Positions 1 through 6,696 of a DNA stretch of 22,304 bases are shown piece by piece. Numbering within the stretch: the stretch's first letter is position 1; each line of letters opens with the position of its first letter. This DNA comes from Bacillota bacterium. Its GTDB lineage: Bacteria; Bacillota; Clostridia; Christensenellales; SZUA-584. The notes beneath the pieces are model-generated. The model had not been told where the DNA came from and did not search any database. It worked only from the letters and a program-made list of their open reading frames with translations. The DNA lies in the NCBI GenBank assembly GCA_023390815.1, contig JAEWCC010000047.1:1-22304 (forward strand). The letters are read 5' to 3'. A program made the position numbers and the translations under genes.

Positions 1-213
1 GCCGGTACCGATCATGCACTTTTCCCGCTTGCGGCGGAGTGCGTCCTCAAGCAGCTGCGGCGCGTTAATCTTGACCTCGATATCCGTGAATTCATGGTCC
101 ATGCTGTAACAGCGGCTTCGACTGTCGCAGTAAATACAGCCATGCGTACAGCCCCGATAGATATTTATGCCGTTATAGCGCGACAGGATCGATTTGGCTT
201 CCTTGAAATGCAT
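1..213 (-). CDS. Radical SAM protein, SPL-related (partial, N-terminus only)
   Basis: The first 71 codons of a minus-strand gene that runs off the left edge of the window. The start is ATG at 213-211, with AAGGAA about six bases upstream. Residues 19-31 read YRGCTHGCIYCDS, a CxxxCxxC iron-sulfur motif of radical SAM enzymes, which cleave S-adenosylmethionine to make a 5'-deoxyadenosyl radical. The wording RGCTHGCIYCDSRS is typical of the SplB-like (spore photoproduct lyase related) group of radical SAM proteins. The substrate cannot be assigned because only the first cluster-binding segment is visible. It reads away from the nnrE-nnrD gene in the same direction and is separated from it by a hairpin-rich gap of 111 bases, so it is probably a separate unit. 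The family call is firm; a real spore photoproduct lyase function is not shown. Confidence 0.85.
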   Translation of the reverse strand, partial: MHFKEAKSILSRYNGINIYRGCTHGCIYCDSRSRCYSMDHEFTDIEVKINAPQLLEDALRRKREKCMIGTG

Positions 214-254
214 GGGAATTCCTTATTGGTTTGATATGACTAGTCTATTAATTC

Positions 255-316
255 GGAACGGCACAGGGGCCGTTCCCTATGATTCACGGGATTATTCGGG
301 CGGCTAATAGCCGCCC
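255..316. repeat. REP-like double hairpin between genes
   Basis: Two perfect inverted repeats lie close together. The first has arms GGAACGGC (255-262) and GCCGTTCC (269-276) around a six-base loop. The second has arms GGGCGGCT (298-305) and AGCCGCCC (309-316) around AAT. Neither is followed by a U-run on either strand, so they are not canonical intrinsic terminators. Read on the minus strand the block begins GTAGGGGCGGC, the style of dispersed intergenic palindromes that I recall from other Clostridia genomes; that comparison is from memory and not tested. It lies just after the stop of nnrE-nnrD and could protect the 3' end of the transcript. Confidence 0.55.
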
Positions 317-324
317 CTACATAT

Positions 325-1854
325 TCAGATCGCCTGCATCATTGCTTTTGTAACCTCGGCAATGTGGCGCAGAGTATCCCCTGCCGTCATCGAAAGCTCG
401 CCGAGCTCGGCTGCCGCAGCCTCCCCCGCTTTGCCGCAGATATAAGCACCGTATATCGCGGCGTCGAAGCCTTCCATGCCGCCTTCGCGCCCCCCGCACA
501 TCAACCCCGCTATGACGCCTGTTAAGACGTCGCCGCTGCCGCCACGCGCCATGCCGGGCGAACCGGCTGTTACAAAGGCGACGCGGTCGCCGTCGGTTAC
601 GATCGTCGTCGCGCCTTTCACGAGCAGCGTCACGCCGTATTCCGTTGCGAATCGCTTCGCATGGCCGATCAGGCCTTTGCGCAATTCCTCAGGCGCAATA
701 CCGCTGAGCCGCGAAAACTCCACAGGGTGCGGTGTTAAGACGACATCCCCTGTTTTATGCCGCAGCAGGCCTATATCCTGCGCCAAAATATTAAGCGCGT
801 CCGCGTCGAACACCTTGCGGATTTCATGGTGCTCTATGAGATACCGGACCGCAGCCGCCGCGCCGCCGCCTGTGCCAATACCCGGCCCCGCCGCGAGCGC
901 CGTTTTGCCTGCCATCAGTTTCTCCAGCCCCGCAACGCAATTCTCGGACAGCCCGCCCGAAAAGTCGTCGAGCGCGAACGTCATGGCCTCGGGGATGGCT
1001 GTGGAAAATACGGGCTGGAGGCAAGCCGGTATGCCCGCCGTCACAAGCCCCGCGCCCGCGCGCAGCGCCGCGTTCACGCACATGAGCCCCGCGCCCGAAA
1101 ACCCCTGACTTCCCGCAACGACCGCGAGCTTGCCGAAGCTGCCCTTGTGGGTATCATTTCTTCGCGCGGCCAAAGTTAGGTCATCTACCGCAAACATACT
1201 GCCGATTCCGTCAAAACCTTCAGCGGTGCCAATCTCCTTCACGATAAGCTTTCCGGTCAGTTCCCTTCCCGGATACAAAAAGTGCCCCGGCTTGGCGCAC
1301 TGAAACGTCACTGTCTCATCCGCGCGGACCGCACAGCCGAGCACCGCGCCGGTGTCCGCAGCCACGCCCGAGGGAATGTCGCAGGCGACGACATATGCGC
1401 CGCTCGCGTTAACCGCGCCGATAACCGCGGCATACAGACCCGTCACTTCACGCGAGAGCCCCACGCCGAACAGCGCGTCAATCAGCACACAGCCGTGCAG
1501 ATCATCCAGACAGCGCTGCACATCCGCTTCGCTTTGTATTTCTATGATGCGCGTACCAAAGTACGATGCGTTGACGGCGGCGTCACCCTTGAGTTCATCC
1601 GGTTTACCCACCAGATATACGGAGACGCTGTATCCCTTTGCAGCAAGCTGCCTCGCCGTGGCGAAGCCATCCCCGCCGTTATTGCCCGGCCCGCAAAGCG
1701 CCACGATGCGCGTATCCGTACCGAATTTGGACTCGATCAAGACCGTCATGCCAAACGCTGCGTTTTCCATCAGCAGCAGCGACGGGATATGCAGCGTATC
1801 GATCATATGCGCGTCCAGTGCGCGCGCGGTGTCCGCAAATACGACAGGGATCAT
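325..1854 (-). CDS. nnrE-nnrD (nnr): Bifunctional NAD(P)HX epimerase / ADP- or ATP-dependent dehydratase
   Basis: A 509-residue cytoplasmic metabolite-repair enzyme. It epimerises and dehydrates the hydrated, inactive forms of NADH and NADPH. The N-terminal YjeF_N domain (about 1-215) carries CGPGNNGGDG at 54-63 and the FGVG segment at 129-132. The C-terminal ribokinase-like dehydratase domain (about 235-505) shows KGSFGKLAVVAGS at 237-249, AAGPGIG at 321-327, FDADALN at 349-355, TPHPVEF at 374-380 and GGSGDVLTG at 438-446. Length matches the fused E. coli YjeF/Nnr type. The start at 1854 is chosen over an in-frame ATG at 1902 because GGAAGGAG lies just before it and the family begins here; it starts one base after the acpS stop. 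The pairing with acpS is common in Bacillota. It is the last gene of the recX-birA-peptidase-acpS-nnr run. Confidence 0.96.
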   Translation of the reverse strand: MIPVVFADTARALDAHMIDTLHIPSLLLMENAAFGMTVLIESKFGTDTRIVALCGPGNNGGDGFATARQLAAKGYSVSVYLVGKPDELKGDAAVNASYFGTRIIEIQSEADVQRCLDDLHGCVLIDALFGVGLSREVTGLYAAVIGAVNASGAYVVACDIPSGVAADTGAVLGCAVRADETVTFQCAKPGHFLYPGRELTGKLIVKEIGTAEGFDGIGSMFAVDDLTLAARRNDTHKGSFGKLAVVAGSQGFSGAGLMCVNAALRAGAGLVTAGIPACLQPVFSTAIPEAMTFALDDFSGGLSENCVAGLEKLMAGKTALAAGPGIGTGGGAAAAVRYLIEHHEIRKVFDADALNILAQDIGLLRHKTGDVVLTPHPVEFSRLSGIAPEELRKGLIGHAKRFATEYGVTLLVKGATTIVTDGDRVAFVTAGSPGMARGGSGDVLTGVIAGLMCGGREGGMEGFDAAIYGAYICGKAGEAAAAELGELSMTAGDTLRHIAEVTKAMMQAI

Positions 1855-1855
1855 G

Positions 1856-2227
1856 CTATTCTCCTTCCGCAAGCGCCTGCGCGATGGCGTATGCGCCGTC
1901 ATGCGCGATGGATATATGGATGTGCCTGGTGCCGAGTGACTCGGCTTTTTTCTTTGCTTCTCCGCTCAGCCTGACCTCGGGCTGTCCTGATGGCAGCTTG
2001 ATGATGGATATCTCGCGCAGCGGCATATCACCGATCCCCAGCCCCAGCGCCTTTAATATCGCCTCTTTCGCCGCAAAGCGGCCCGCAACCGTCTGAAGTG
2101 CGTATTTACACGCTTTGAACACTTCAAGTTCCTCGTCCGAAAAGAAGTCCGTATAGAACCGTTTGTTCTGCGCGGGCCGGTCGATACGCGCGATCTCCAC
2201 AATATCGATGCCGATGCCGATGATCAT
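1856..2227 (-). CDS. acpS: Holo-[acyl-carrier-protein] synthase
   Basis: A 123-residue protein that transfers 4'-phosphopantetheine from CoA to the serine of acyl carrier protein, activating it for fatty acid synthesis. The family signature is clear: GIGIDIVEI at 4-12 with the magnesium-binding Asp8, FAAKEAILKALG at 51-62 with the catalytic/metal Glu55, and HISIAHDGAYAIA at 104-116. The ATG at 2227 is used because it forms an ATGA overlap with the stop of the upstream peptidase gene and the protein begins with the conserved IIGIGIDIV strand; longer in-frame starts would add non-homologous sequence. The enzyme normally acts as a trimer in the cytoplasm. Nothing unusual is seen. Confidence 0.96.
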   Translation of the reverse strand: MIIGIGIDIVEIARIDRPAQNKRFYTDFFSDEELEVFKACKYALQTVAGRFAAKEAILKALGLGIGDMPLREISIIKLPSGQPEVRLSGEAKKKAESLGTRHIHISIAHDGAYAIAQALAEGE

Positions 2228-3129
2228 GCGCTGGCCTCCACGGCGTTTTGGATCGCTCGCGCGGCGGCTTCCGCCCCGGCCGCGAGCACGGCGTGGATGC
2301 TGCACTCCAGGCTGCCCGCTGAGAACGCAAATACCGTATCGCCGTCGAACATGGTATGCGCGGGGCGTACGCACATCGCGATGCCGTCCTGCCCCATTGC
2401 CGCGAGCTTGTTCGCCTGTTCCTTGGTCAGCGCCGCGTTCGTGCCGATGATGCCGATGGTGGTGTTCTTTCCCGAAAAATCCTCCGCAGCGGCTTGCATC
2501 AATGCGTCCGCAACCGTGCCGCCGCGCATGCCCGCGATGCGTTTCCCCGTTTCGTGGCTGTATATGTCGCCCAGCGCATTGACTGCGAAGCAGGCCGCAA
2601 CCACGATGCCGCCCGGAAGCTCAATCGAAGCCGCGCCGAAGCCGCCGGGCGCGGCGAAGCCTGCCCCTGCCGCCTTGCCGACCGTCGCGCCGGTGCCCGC
2701 GCCGAAAAGCCCCAGCATCAGCGCCGTCTCGCCCGCGCTTTCACACGCGGCGTAGCCTGCCTTCGCGTCCGGACGCACCTGCGCGCTGCCCGTGTCGAGG
2801 TCATACAGCACCGCTGCCGGTACGATGGGCACGAACGCATCGCCCGCGTCGAAGCCCATATCGCGCTCTTCGAGCCAGCGCATCACGCCGTCCGCCGCCG
2901 CGAGGCCAAACGCGCTGCCGCCCGAGAGCAGGATCGCGTTCGCGCGCTGCACGGCATTCATGGGGCGGCAAAGGTCGGTCTCGCGCGTGCCCGGCGCGCT
3001 GCCGCGTACGTCCACGCCCACCACGCCCCCGTCCGGTATGATGACCACAGTGCAGCCCGTCTTGTTTTCCGTATCCGTATAGTGCCCGGCCAGTACGCCG
3101 GGAACATCCATAATGCAGCCTTTATACAT
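2224..3129 (-). CDS. P1/DmpA-family (S58) N-terminal nucleophile peptidase
   Basis: A 301-residue member of the DmpA/NylC family, self-cleaving Ntn-hydrolases that include L-aminopeptidase/D-esterase, beta-peptidyl aminopeptidases and the nylon-oligomer hydrolase NylC. Visible motifs are LLSGGSAFGLAAADGV (67-82), FVPIVPAAVLYDL (99-111), the Gly-rich GAGTGATVGK (143-152) and KNTTIG (221-226), where Asn-Thr matches the NylC-type self-cleavage site with Thr as nucleophile. It is followed by TNAALTKEQANKLA and HTMFDGDTVFAFS. No signal peptide is seen, so it should be cytoplasmic. The start at 3129 has GGGGGGAG eight bases upstream and overlaps the end of birA by eight bases; a start at 3111 has no comparable site. 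It overlaps acpS by four bases. The natural substrate is unknown; cofactor and lipid genes around it do not reveal it. Confidence 0.88.
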   Translation of the reverse strand: MYKGCIMDVPGVLAGHYTDTENKTGCTVVIIPDGGVVGVDVRGSAPGTRETDLCRPMNAVQRANAILLSGGSAFGLAAADGVMRWLEERDMGFDAGDAFVPIVPAAVLYDLDTGSAQVRPDAKAGYAACESAGETALMLGLFGAGTGATVGKAAGAGFAAPGGFGAASIELPGGIVVAACFAVNALGDIYSHETGKRIAGMRGGTVADALMQAAAEDFSGKNTTIGIIGTNAALTKEQANKLAAMGQDGIAMCVRPAHTMFDGDTVFAFSAGSLECSIHAVLAAGAEAAARAIQNAVEASA

Positions 3130-4066
3130 AGCCGTTCTCCCCCCGCAGCGATACCTCGCCTGCGACAAAACGCTTAATTTCTCCATCGCTGTCGATGAGG
3201 ATCGCGCCTTCGTCGTCGTAGCCCGCAAACGTTCCGGTAACGCTGCCGCCCGCCGATGTCAGCGTGACCGTGCCGTGCACCGCGTTTTTTCCCTGAAACG
3301 CCGCCATAAAAGGCGCAAGGCCTTGCTTTTCAAAAATGTCAAAAGCGTTGAAGAAGCGGTCGATCACCGCCGCCGCCAGCACCGTGGGGTTGGCTTCCAC
3401 GGCGGATGCGATCGCTGCAATCTCCCCTTCCAGCGCTGCCGCGCACGTATTGATCCCGATGCCGCACACCACAAACTCCACGCCGTCCATCTGCACCATG
3501 CTTTCAGTCAGGATGCCTGCCGTTTTTTTGCCGTCCAGCAGCACGTCGTTCGGCCACTTGATGCGCGGCTGAACACCGGATACCGTTTCGATCGCCTCGC
3601 ATACGGCGACTGCCGCCATCATTGTGATGCCGGATACACGTGCGGGGTCCGTTTTTGGCCGAATCAGCATCGTCACATAGACGCCCTGACCCGGGCGCGA
3701 TACCCAGGTACGCCCCAGACGTCCTTTTCCAGCCGTTTGCTCGCCCGCGAGAAAAGCAGCTTGCTTCAACCGGCTGTCGCGTGCCGCTGCTTTTGCGGTT
3801 TCATTGGTAGATGCCGCTCTCTCTTCAAAGAATATCGGCACACTGCTTTTGATGCAGGCCTGCACGTACTCCGCGCGCGGTATCATCGGCGGTTTTAGCA
3901 GCCGATAACCCTTGTTGGTGACGCTTTCAACCTCCGCGCCGTCCGCCTGCATTGCCTTGATATGCTTCCAAAACGCAGCCCTTGTGACGCCGAGCTGCTC
4001 ACTGAGGGCTTCTCCCGATACAAAACCGTCCGCACCCAATAGCGCCTTTAATATGTCGGTTCTCAA
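3122..4066 (-). CDS. birA: Bifunctional biotin ligase / biotin operon repressor
   Basis: A 314-residue protein that activates biotin as biotinyl-AMP and attaches it to a lysine of biotin-dependent carboxylases. Residues 1-57 form a winged helix (ALSEQLGVTRAAFWKHIKAMQADG, then TNKGYRL), so this is the regulatory class that can also bind biotin-gene operators. The catalytic domain carries GEQTAGKGRLGRTW (108-121), the biotinyl-AMP loop, and IKWPNDVLLDGKKTAGIL (169-186), followed by GIGIN. The SH3-like C-terminal domain (about 265-314) is present. The start codon is TTG at 4066-4064, overlapping the recX stop as TTGA, with GGAGG about seven bases ahead. No biotin synthesis genes are in view, so the repressor's targets are elsewhere. 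Confidence 0.95.
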   Translation of the reverse strand: MRTDILKALLGADGFVSGEALSEQLGVTRAAFWKHIKAMQADGAEVESVTNKGYRLLKPPMIPRAEYVQACIKSSVPIFFEERAASTNETAKAAARDSRLKQAAFLAGEQTAGKGRLGRTWVSRPGQGVYVTMLIRPKTDPARVSGITMMAAVAVCEAIETVSGVQPRIKWPNDVLLDGKKTAGILTESMVQMDGVEFVVCGIGINTCAAALEGEIAAIASAVEANPTVLAAAVIDRFFNAFDIFEKQGLAPFMAAFQGKNAVHGTVTLTSAGGSVTGTFAGYDDEGAILIDSDGEIKRFVAGEVSLRGENGYV

Positions 4067-4674
4067 TCCTCGTCCTCCGAAAACAGGGAGCTGATGATGT
4101 CGTAGCTGAACCCGTGCCGGATCAGCACCGCACTGAGCCGCCTGCGCTGCTCGCGCGGGTCCAGTCCGCCCGCCAATTTGGCGAGCTGGCGTTTGGCGAT
4201 CTCGCGCTCGTCCTCCTCGGTGTAGGCCTCCATCGCTTCATCCAGCGCTTCTCTGGCAAGGCCCTTCTCCCTGAGTTTGTATTCCACCGCCTTGCGCCCC
4301 ATGCGCCCGGTGTCCATCATGCTGCGCACGTACTCCGCCGCGTAAGCTGCGTCGTTTACGTATCCATAGGACGCGAGCTTATTAAGCGCCGCCTCGGCTG
4401 CGGCTTCGTCGATCCCGCGTTCCTTGAGTTTTCGGGCGAGCTCTGCGCGCGTGCGCATACCATGCGCCAGTATGGCGGCGGTGCAATCGAGCGCGTATGC
4501 CGCGTTGTCCTTCTCCACCGCTTCGCGCAGCGTTATCGCCTGGATTTGCGCGCCAACGCGTAACCCATAGGTGACGATGGCTTCCGCGCCGAGCGAAGCG
4601 ACGTACTCGCCGTCCGCATAGATATTGTAACGGTCTTTTTTCTTCTTCTGCGGTTCTACCGCGCTGATCATCAT
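4063..4674 (-). CDS. recX: Regulatory protein RecX
   Basis: A 203-residue RecX-family protein, which modulates RecA filaments. After a short lysine-rich segment it shows the usual opening DRYNIYADGEYVASL, followed by three-helix repeats such as AAILAHGMRTRAELARKLKERG and LASYGYVNDAAYAAEYVRS. It ends in an acidic tail. Of several possible starts, ATG at 4674 is chosen because GGAAGA lies about six bases before it; the next ATG upstream (4686) has no Shine-Dalgarno sequence and lies almost at the predicted transcription start. It appears to be the first gene of the recX-birA-peptidase-acpS-nnr operon, and recA is not in the window. Family call is strong; the exact start is less sure. Confidence 0.9.
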   Translation of the reverse strand: MMISAVEPQKKKKDRYNIYADGEYVASLGAEAIVTYGLRVGAQIQAITLREAVEKDNAAYALDCTAAILAHGMRTRAELARKLKERGIDEAAAEAALNKLASYGYVNDAAYAAEYVRSMMDTGRMGRKAVEYKLREKGLAREALDEAMEAYTEEDEREIAKRQLAKLAGGLDPREQRRRLSAVLIRHGFSYDIISSLFSEDED

Positions 4675-4693
4675 GCTGTCTTCCATAATTTCG

Positions 4694-4722
4694 ATTATAA
4701 ATGAAACCGCGCAAAACATAAA
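4694..4722 (-). promoter_or_regulatory. Candidate sigma-A promoter for the recX operon
   Basis: On the minus strand a perfect TATAAT (4699-4694) is preceded at 17 bases by TTTATG (4722-4717), which matches the -35 consensus at three of six positions. Transcription would begin near 4687, giving a very short leader before the recX start at 4674. The -10 box is convincing; the -35 box is weak. Confidence 0.45.
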
Positions 4723-4831
4723 GCATATTTCATCCTGTGCCGTGCAAAATAGAAAGGCAGTTCGGGTAACGTGTATTTTCTGAGAACGTCAGGCCAATTT
4801 GAAACAAAAAGCCTGATGCTGAAACCAGAGA

Positions 4832-4875
4832 CACTCTCTTGTTCAAGTACTTGAATCGTTTGCGGCAAGAGAGTG
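4832..4875. repeat. Long inverted repeat with a nested 14-bp palindrome
   Basis: Perfect ten-base arms CACTCTCTTG (4832-4841) and CAAGAGAGTG (4866-4875) enclose the perfect palindrome TTCAAGTACTTGAA (4842-4855). It sits in the non-coding gap between recX and the plus-strand zinc-ribbon gene, about 60 bases before that gene's -35 box. It could be an operator, or a structured RNA element if transcribed. The rest of the 4675-4981 gap shows only the two promoters; short reading frames there have no family resemblance and no ribosome-binding site. Confidence 0.6.
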
Positions 4876-4934
4876 CTAATGTGCCGTCTTCCCAATGATA
4901 TATTCCGTATACAGTTTTTACGACAGGCCAAGCC

Positions 4935-4962
4935 TTGACCCATATCAACAATACATTATAAT
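4935..4962 (+). promoter_or_regulatory. Sigma-A promoter for the zinc-ribbon gene
   Basis: TTGACC (4935-4940) and a perfect TATAAT (4957-4962) are separated by 16 bases. Predicted transcription starts near 4969, so the leader before the ATG at 4982 is short and holds little beyond the GGGAGG ribosome-binding site. Confidence 0.75.
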
Positions 4963-4981
4963 GGGAACAGGGAGGCAGGCT

Positions 4982-5374
4982 ATGTTTTTTATCGGCATAT
5001 TCGGTATTGAGGAAAAGGAAAAAGAACTAAATAACTTCGCCCAAGTGATCTGCCCCATATGCGGACGTTTCACACAGGCGGTTCTTTTCGAGCATTATAC
5101 CTATTTGCATATATTCTTCATCCCTACGTTCCGCTGGAACAAGCATTTTTATATCAAACTGCGCTGCTGTGGCGCGCTCTATGAAGCCGATGCGGATTAC
5201 GCCGAACAGCTTAAAGCCGCGGAGACCATCGATTTTACCCGTTTGAAGCTCATATCCAGCGGTTGGGGCGGATTTTCGGACTTTGGGAACCATGATGCCG
5301 TCTGTCCGAATTGCGGGCGCAGCTATGATAACAGCTTCGCGTTCTGCCCGCACTGCGGCACGAAAAAACTTTGA
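4982..5374 (+). CDS. Small zinc-ribbon protein of unknown function
   Basis: A 130-residue cytoplasmic protein. It has a CPIC pair (Cys24, Cys27) and a CC pair at 62-63, separated by an aromatic-rich segment (HYTYLHIFFIPTFRWNKHFY) that could be a membrane-facing or buried strand. It ends with a classic C-terminal zinc ribbon, CPNCGRSYDNSFAFCPHCG (108-126), with Cys108, 111, 122 and 125. The arrangement resembles small zinc-ribbon proteins of Bacillota annotated only by their ribbon, where two treble-clef-like metal sites are fused. The start is ATG 4982 after GGGAGG; an upstream in-frame ATG at 4895 lies before the promoter and is rejected. Base composition is more AT-rich than the operon genes. 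No function can be assigned. Confidence 0.82.
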   Translation: MFFIGIFGIEEKEKELNNFAQVICPICGRFTQAVLFEHYTYLHIFFIPTFRWNKHFYIKLRCCGALYEADADYAEQLKAAETIDFTRLKLISSGWGGFSDFGNHDAVCPNCGRSYDNSFAFCPHCGTKKL

Positions 5375-5381
5375 TCCTGTA

Positions 5382-5409
5382 TTCAAACATGACATACTGC
5401 TGTCATAAT
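5382..5409 (+). promoter_or_regulatory. Promoter with a dyad operator in its spacer
   Basis: TTCAAA (5382-5387) and CATAAT (5404-5409) are 16 bases apart, a fair sigma-A promoter. The spacer holds a dyad, ATGACA (5389-5394) and TGTCAT (5401-5406), perfect six-base arms around TACTGC, whose right arm runs into the -10 box. A repressor bound there would block RNA polymerase. It drives the GyrI-like gene, whose own GGAGG (5450-5454) lies six bases before its ATG. Confidence 0.6.
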
Positions 5410-5460
5410 ACCTCTGTTAAACTGAATGTATCGTTAAAAGCATAAATTCGGAGGTTTACG

Positions 5461-6156
5461 ATGATGAATGATCAAGGCCGCGAGACGCGAGCAGAGGATT
5501 CTGGAACGATCCAACGGCACGACACCGGAAAAGATTTATACGACCGGCTGATTAAAAGCCTATACTTCCCCTCATCGAAAACACCTGTTGTCGTTGAAGT
5601 GCCGCCCATGCAATATGCGATGATAGACGGTCAGGGCGACCCGAACACGAGCGCAGCGTTTCAGGATGCCGTGGGTGCGCTGTATGCCGTGTCCTATGGC
5701 ATCAAAATGCTGCCCAAAAAAGGCATCGTACCGGACGGGCATTTTGATTATAAGGTTAACGCTCTTGAAGGGCTATGGGATATGCCCGCCGGTGTAGATT
5801 TCGACGTGACCCGCAAGGACAAGCTCGTCTGGACGCTGATGATCATGCAGCCGCCGTTTGTGACGCAAGGCTTGTTCGAAGACATCCGGGCGCAGGCGAT
5901 GAAGAAGAAAGCTGACAACCCCGCAATAGGGCGCGTGCGTCTTATGACGCTGGACGAGGGCTTATGCTGCCAGACGATGCACATCGGCCCGTTCGACAAT
6001 GAGCCCGCCACGTTTGGACGCATGGAGCAGTTTACTGAGGAGCATGGATACAGGCGCGCTTACCTGGGCCACCATGAAATCTACATGTCGGATTTCCGAA
6101 AGGCCGCGCCGGAGAAGCTGAAGACGGTGCTGCGGTTCAAGGTGGAGAAGCAATAA
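5461..6156 (+). CDS. GyrI-like small-molecule-binding domain protein
   Basis: A 231-residue stand-alone protein of the GyrI-like (SOUL/AraC effector-domain) superfamily. Residues 40-65 read as the group's signature, TPVVVEVPPMQYAMIDGQGDPN, followed by ALYAVSYGIKM, then YKVNALEGLWDMP, and near the end HHEIYMSDFRKAAPEKLKTVLRF. Such proteins bind hydrophobic or cationic small molecules; some hydrolyse or sequester them, others sense them. No DNA-binding domain is present, so it is not itself a regulator. About 22 N-terminal residues precede the usual family start (KDLYD); this start is kept because GGAGG lies six bases ahead. Relatives are often encoded next to WYL/YafY-type regulators, but none is in this window. 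The biological ligand is unknown. Confidence 0.85.
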   Translation: MMNDQGRETRAEDSGTIQRHDTGKDLYDRLIKSLYFPSSKTPVVVEVPPMQYAMIDGQGDPNTSAAFQDAVGALYAVSYGIKMLPKKGIVPDGHFDYKVNALEGLWDMPAGVDFDVTRKDKLVWTLMIMQPPFVTQGLFEDIRAQAMKKKADNPAIGRVRLMTLDEGLCCQTMHIGPFDNEPATFGRMEQFTEEHGYRRAYLGHHEIYMSDFRKAAPEKLKTVLRFKVEKQ

Positions 6157-6183
6157 AAGTTTGAGTCGGCTGTAATGCATGGC

Positions 6184-6205
6184 GGGACGCTCAAGGGAGC
6201 GTCCC
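6184..6205. repeat. REP-like hairpin after the GyrI-like gene
   Basis: Perfect eight-base arms GGGACGCT (6184-6191) and AGCGTCCC (6198-6205) around CAAGGG. It resembles the 255-276 hairpin in arm length and in a six-base loop ending in GGG. It lies between two converging genes but lacks a U-run on both strands, so it may be a dispersed palindrome or a weak shared terminator. Confidence 0.5.
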
Positions 6206-6278
6206 CCACAGGTTTGTCAAATACCTTCATATTCCAACCCTGTAGTGGCAATCCATTGTCACCCGCTCCAGAGACAGA

Positions 6279-6668
6279 TTACAATCGGAAAAACTCGATC
6301 ACTTCCGCTGCATATTCGTCGGCCCCCTCCATAATCTCTCCAGGCGTTGGTGAATCTGCGACTCGCCGGATATCCCCAGCCAGTAGTTTTACAGTTTCCG
6401 GCGGGAAACTTTTCACCAAAAGCAGCACCCAGCATTTCCAAATGTCATCATCCGACTTTAAAATGAAATTGATATGGGGAACCATGCTCGAATGAAAACG
6501 CGGCAAAACCTTGATCAGTGGCCATGCGACAGGCCAATTAATGTCCTGTATCCATTCCAGCAACTTGCCGAGTATTGGCTCCGCCTCTGAAATATCAATC
6601 GTCTTCAGAGATTCGATGCCTGAAAGATCGGATTTATGCTTTGGAATCAACTCGAAAACATCCTTCAT
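6279..6668 (-). CDS. DUF5071-family protein
   Basis: A 129-residue protein whose opening LIPKHKSDLSGIESL, the LLEWIQDINWPVAWPLIKVL segment and the DDIWKCWVLLLVKSFPPE segment match the DUF5071 family as I remember it. It is probably a small helical-repeat protein. Function is unknown; some relatives sit in toxin-immunity style accessory loci, which is only a hint. AGGAG lies eight bases before the ATG. It follows aroQ by 28 bases on the same strand, so it can be read from the aro operon, but its AT-richer composition and accessory character suggest later insertion rather than a role in aromatic synthesis. Confidence 0.8.
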   Translation of the reverse strand: MKDVFELIPKHKSDLSGIESLKTIDISEAEPILGKLLEWIQDINWPVAWPLIKVLPRFHSSMVPHINFILKSDDDIWKCWVLLLVKSFPPETVKLLAGDIRRVADSPTPGEIMEGADEYAAEVIEFFRL

Positions 6669-6696
6669 AATGGCTCCTGTACAATGTCAGCCACAT

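Noticed and set aside
1282..3177. Long plus-strand reading frames opposite nnrE-nnrD, acpS, the peptidase and birA
   Set aside because: They are antisense shadows caused by the GC-rich third-position bias of the real genes; the products have no domain-like sequence.
4871..4879. GAGTGCTAA, identical to the right half of the CIRCE (HrcA) element
   Set aside because: The left half TTAGCACTC is not found nine bases upstream, and the neighbouring genes are not heat-shock genes; the match belongs to the longer 4832-4875 inverted repeat.
4695..4951. Two overlapping minus-strand reading frames upstream of recX
   Set aside because: They lack ribosome-binding sites, look like no known family, and cover the nested palindrome and the opposing promoter.
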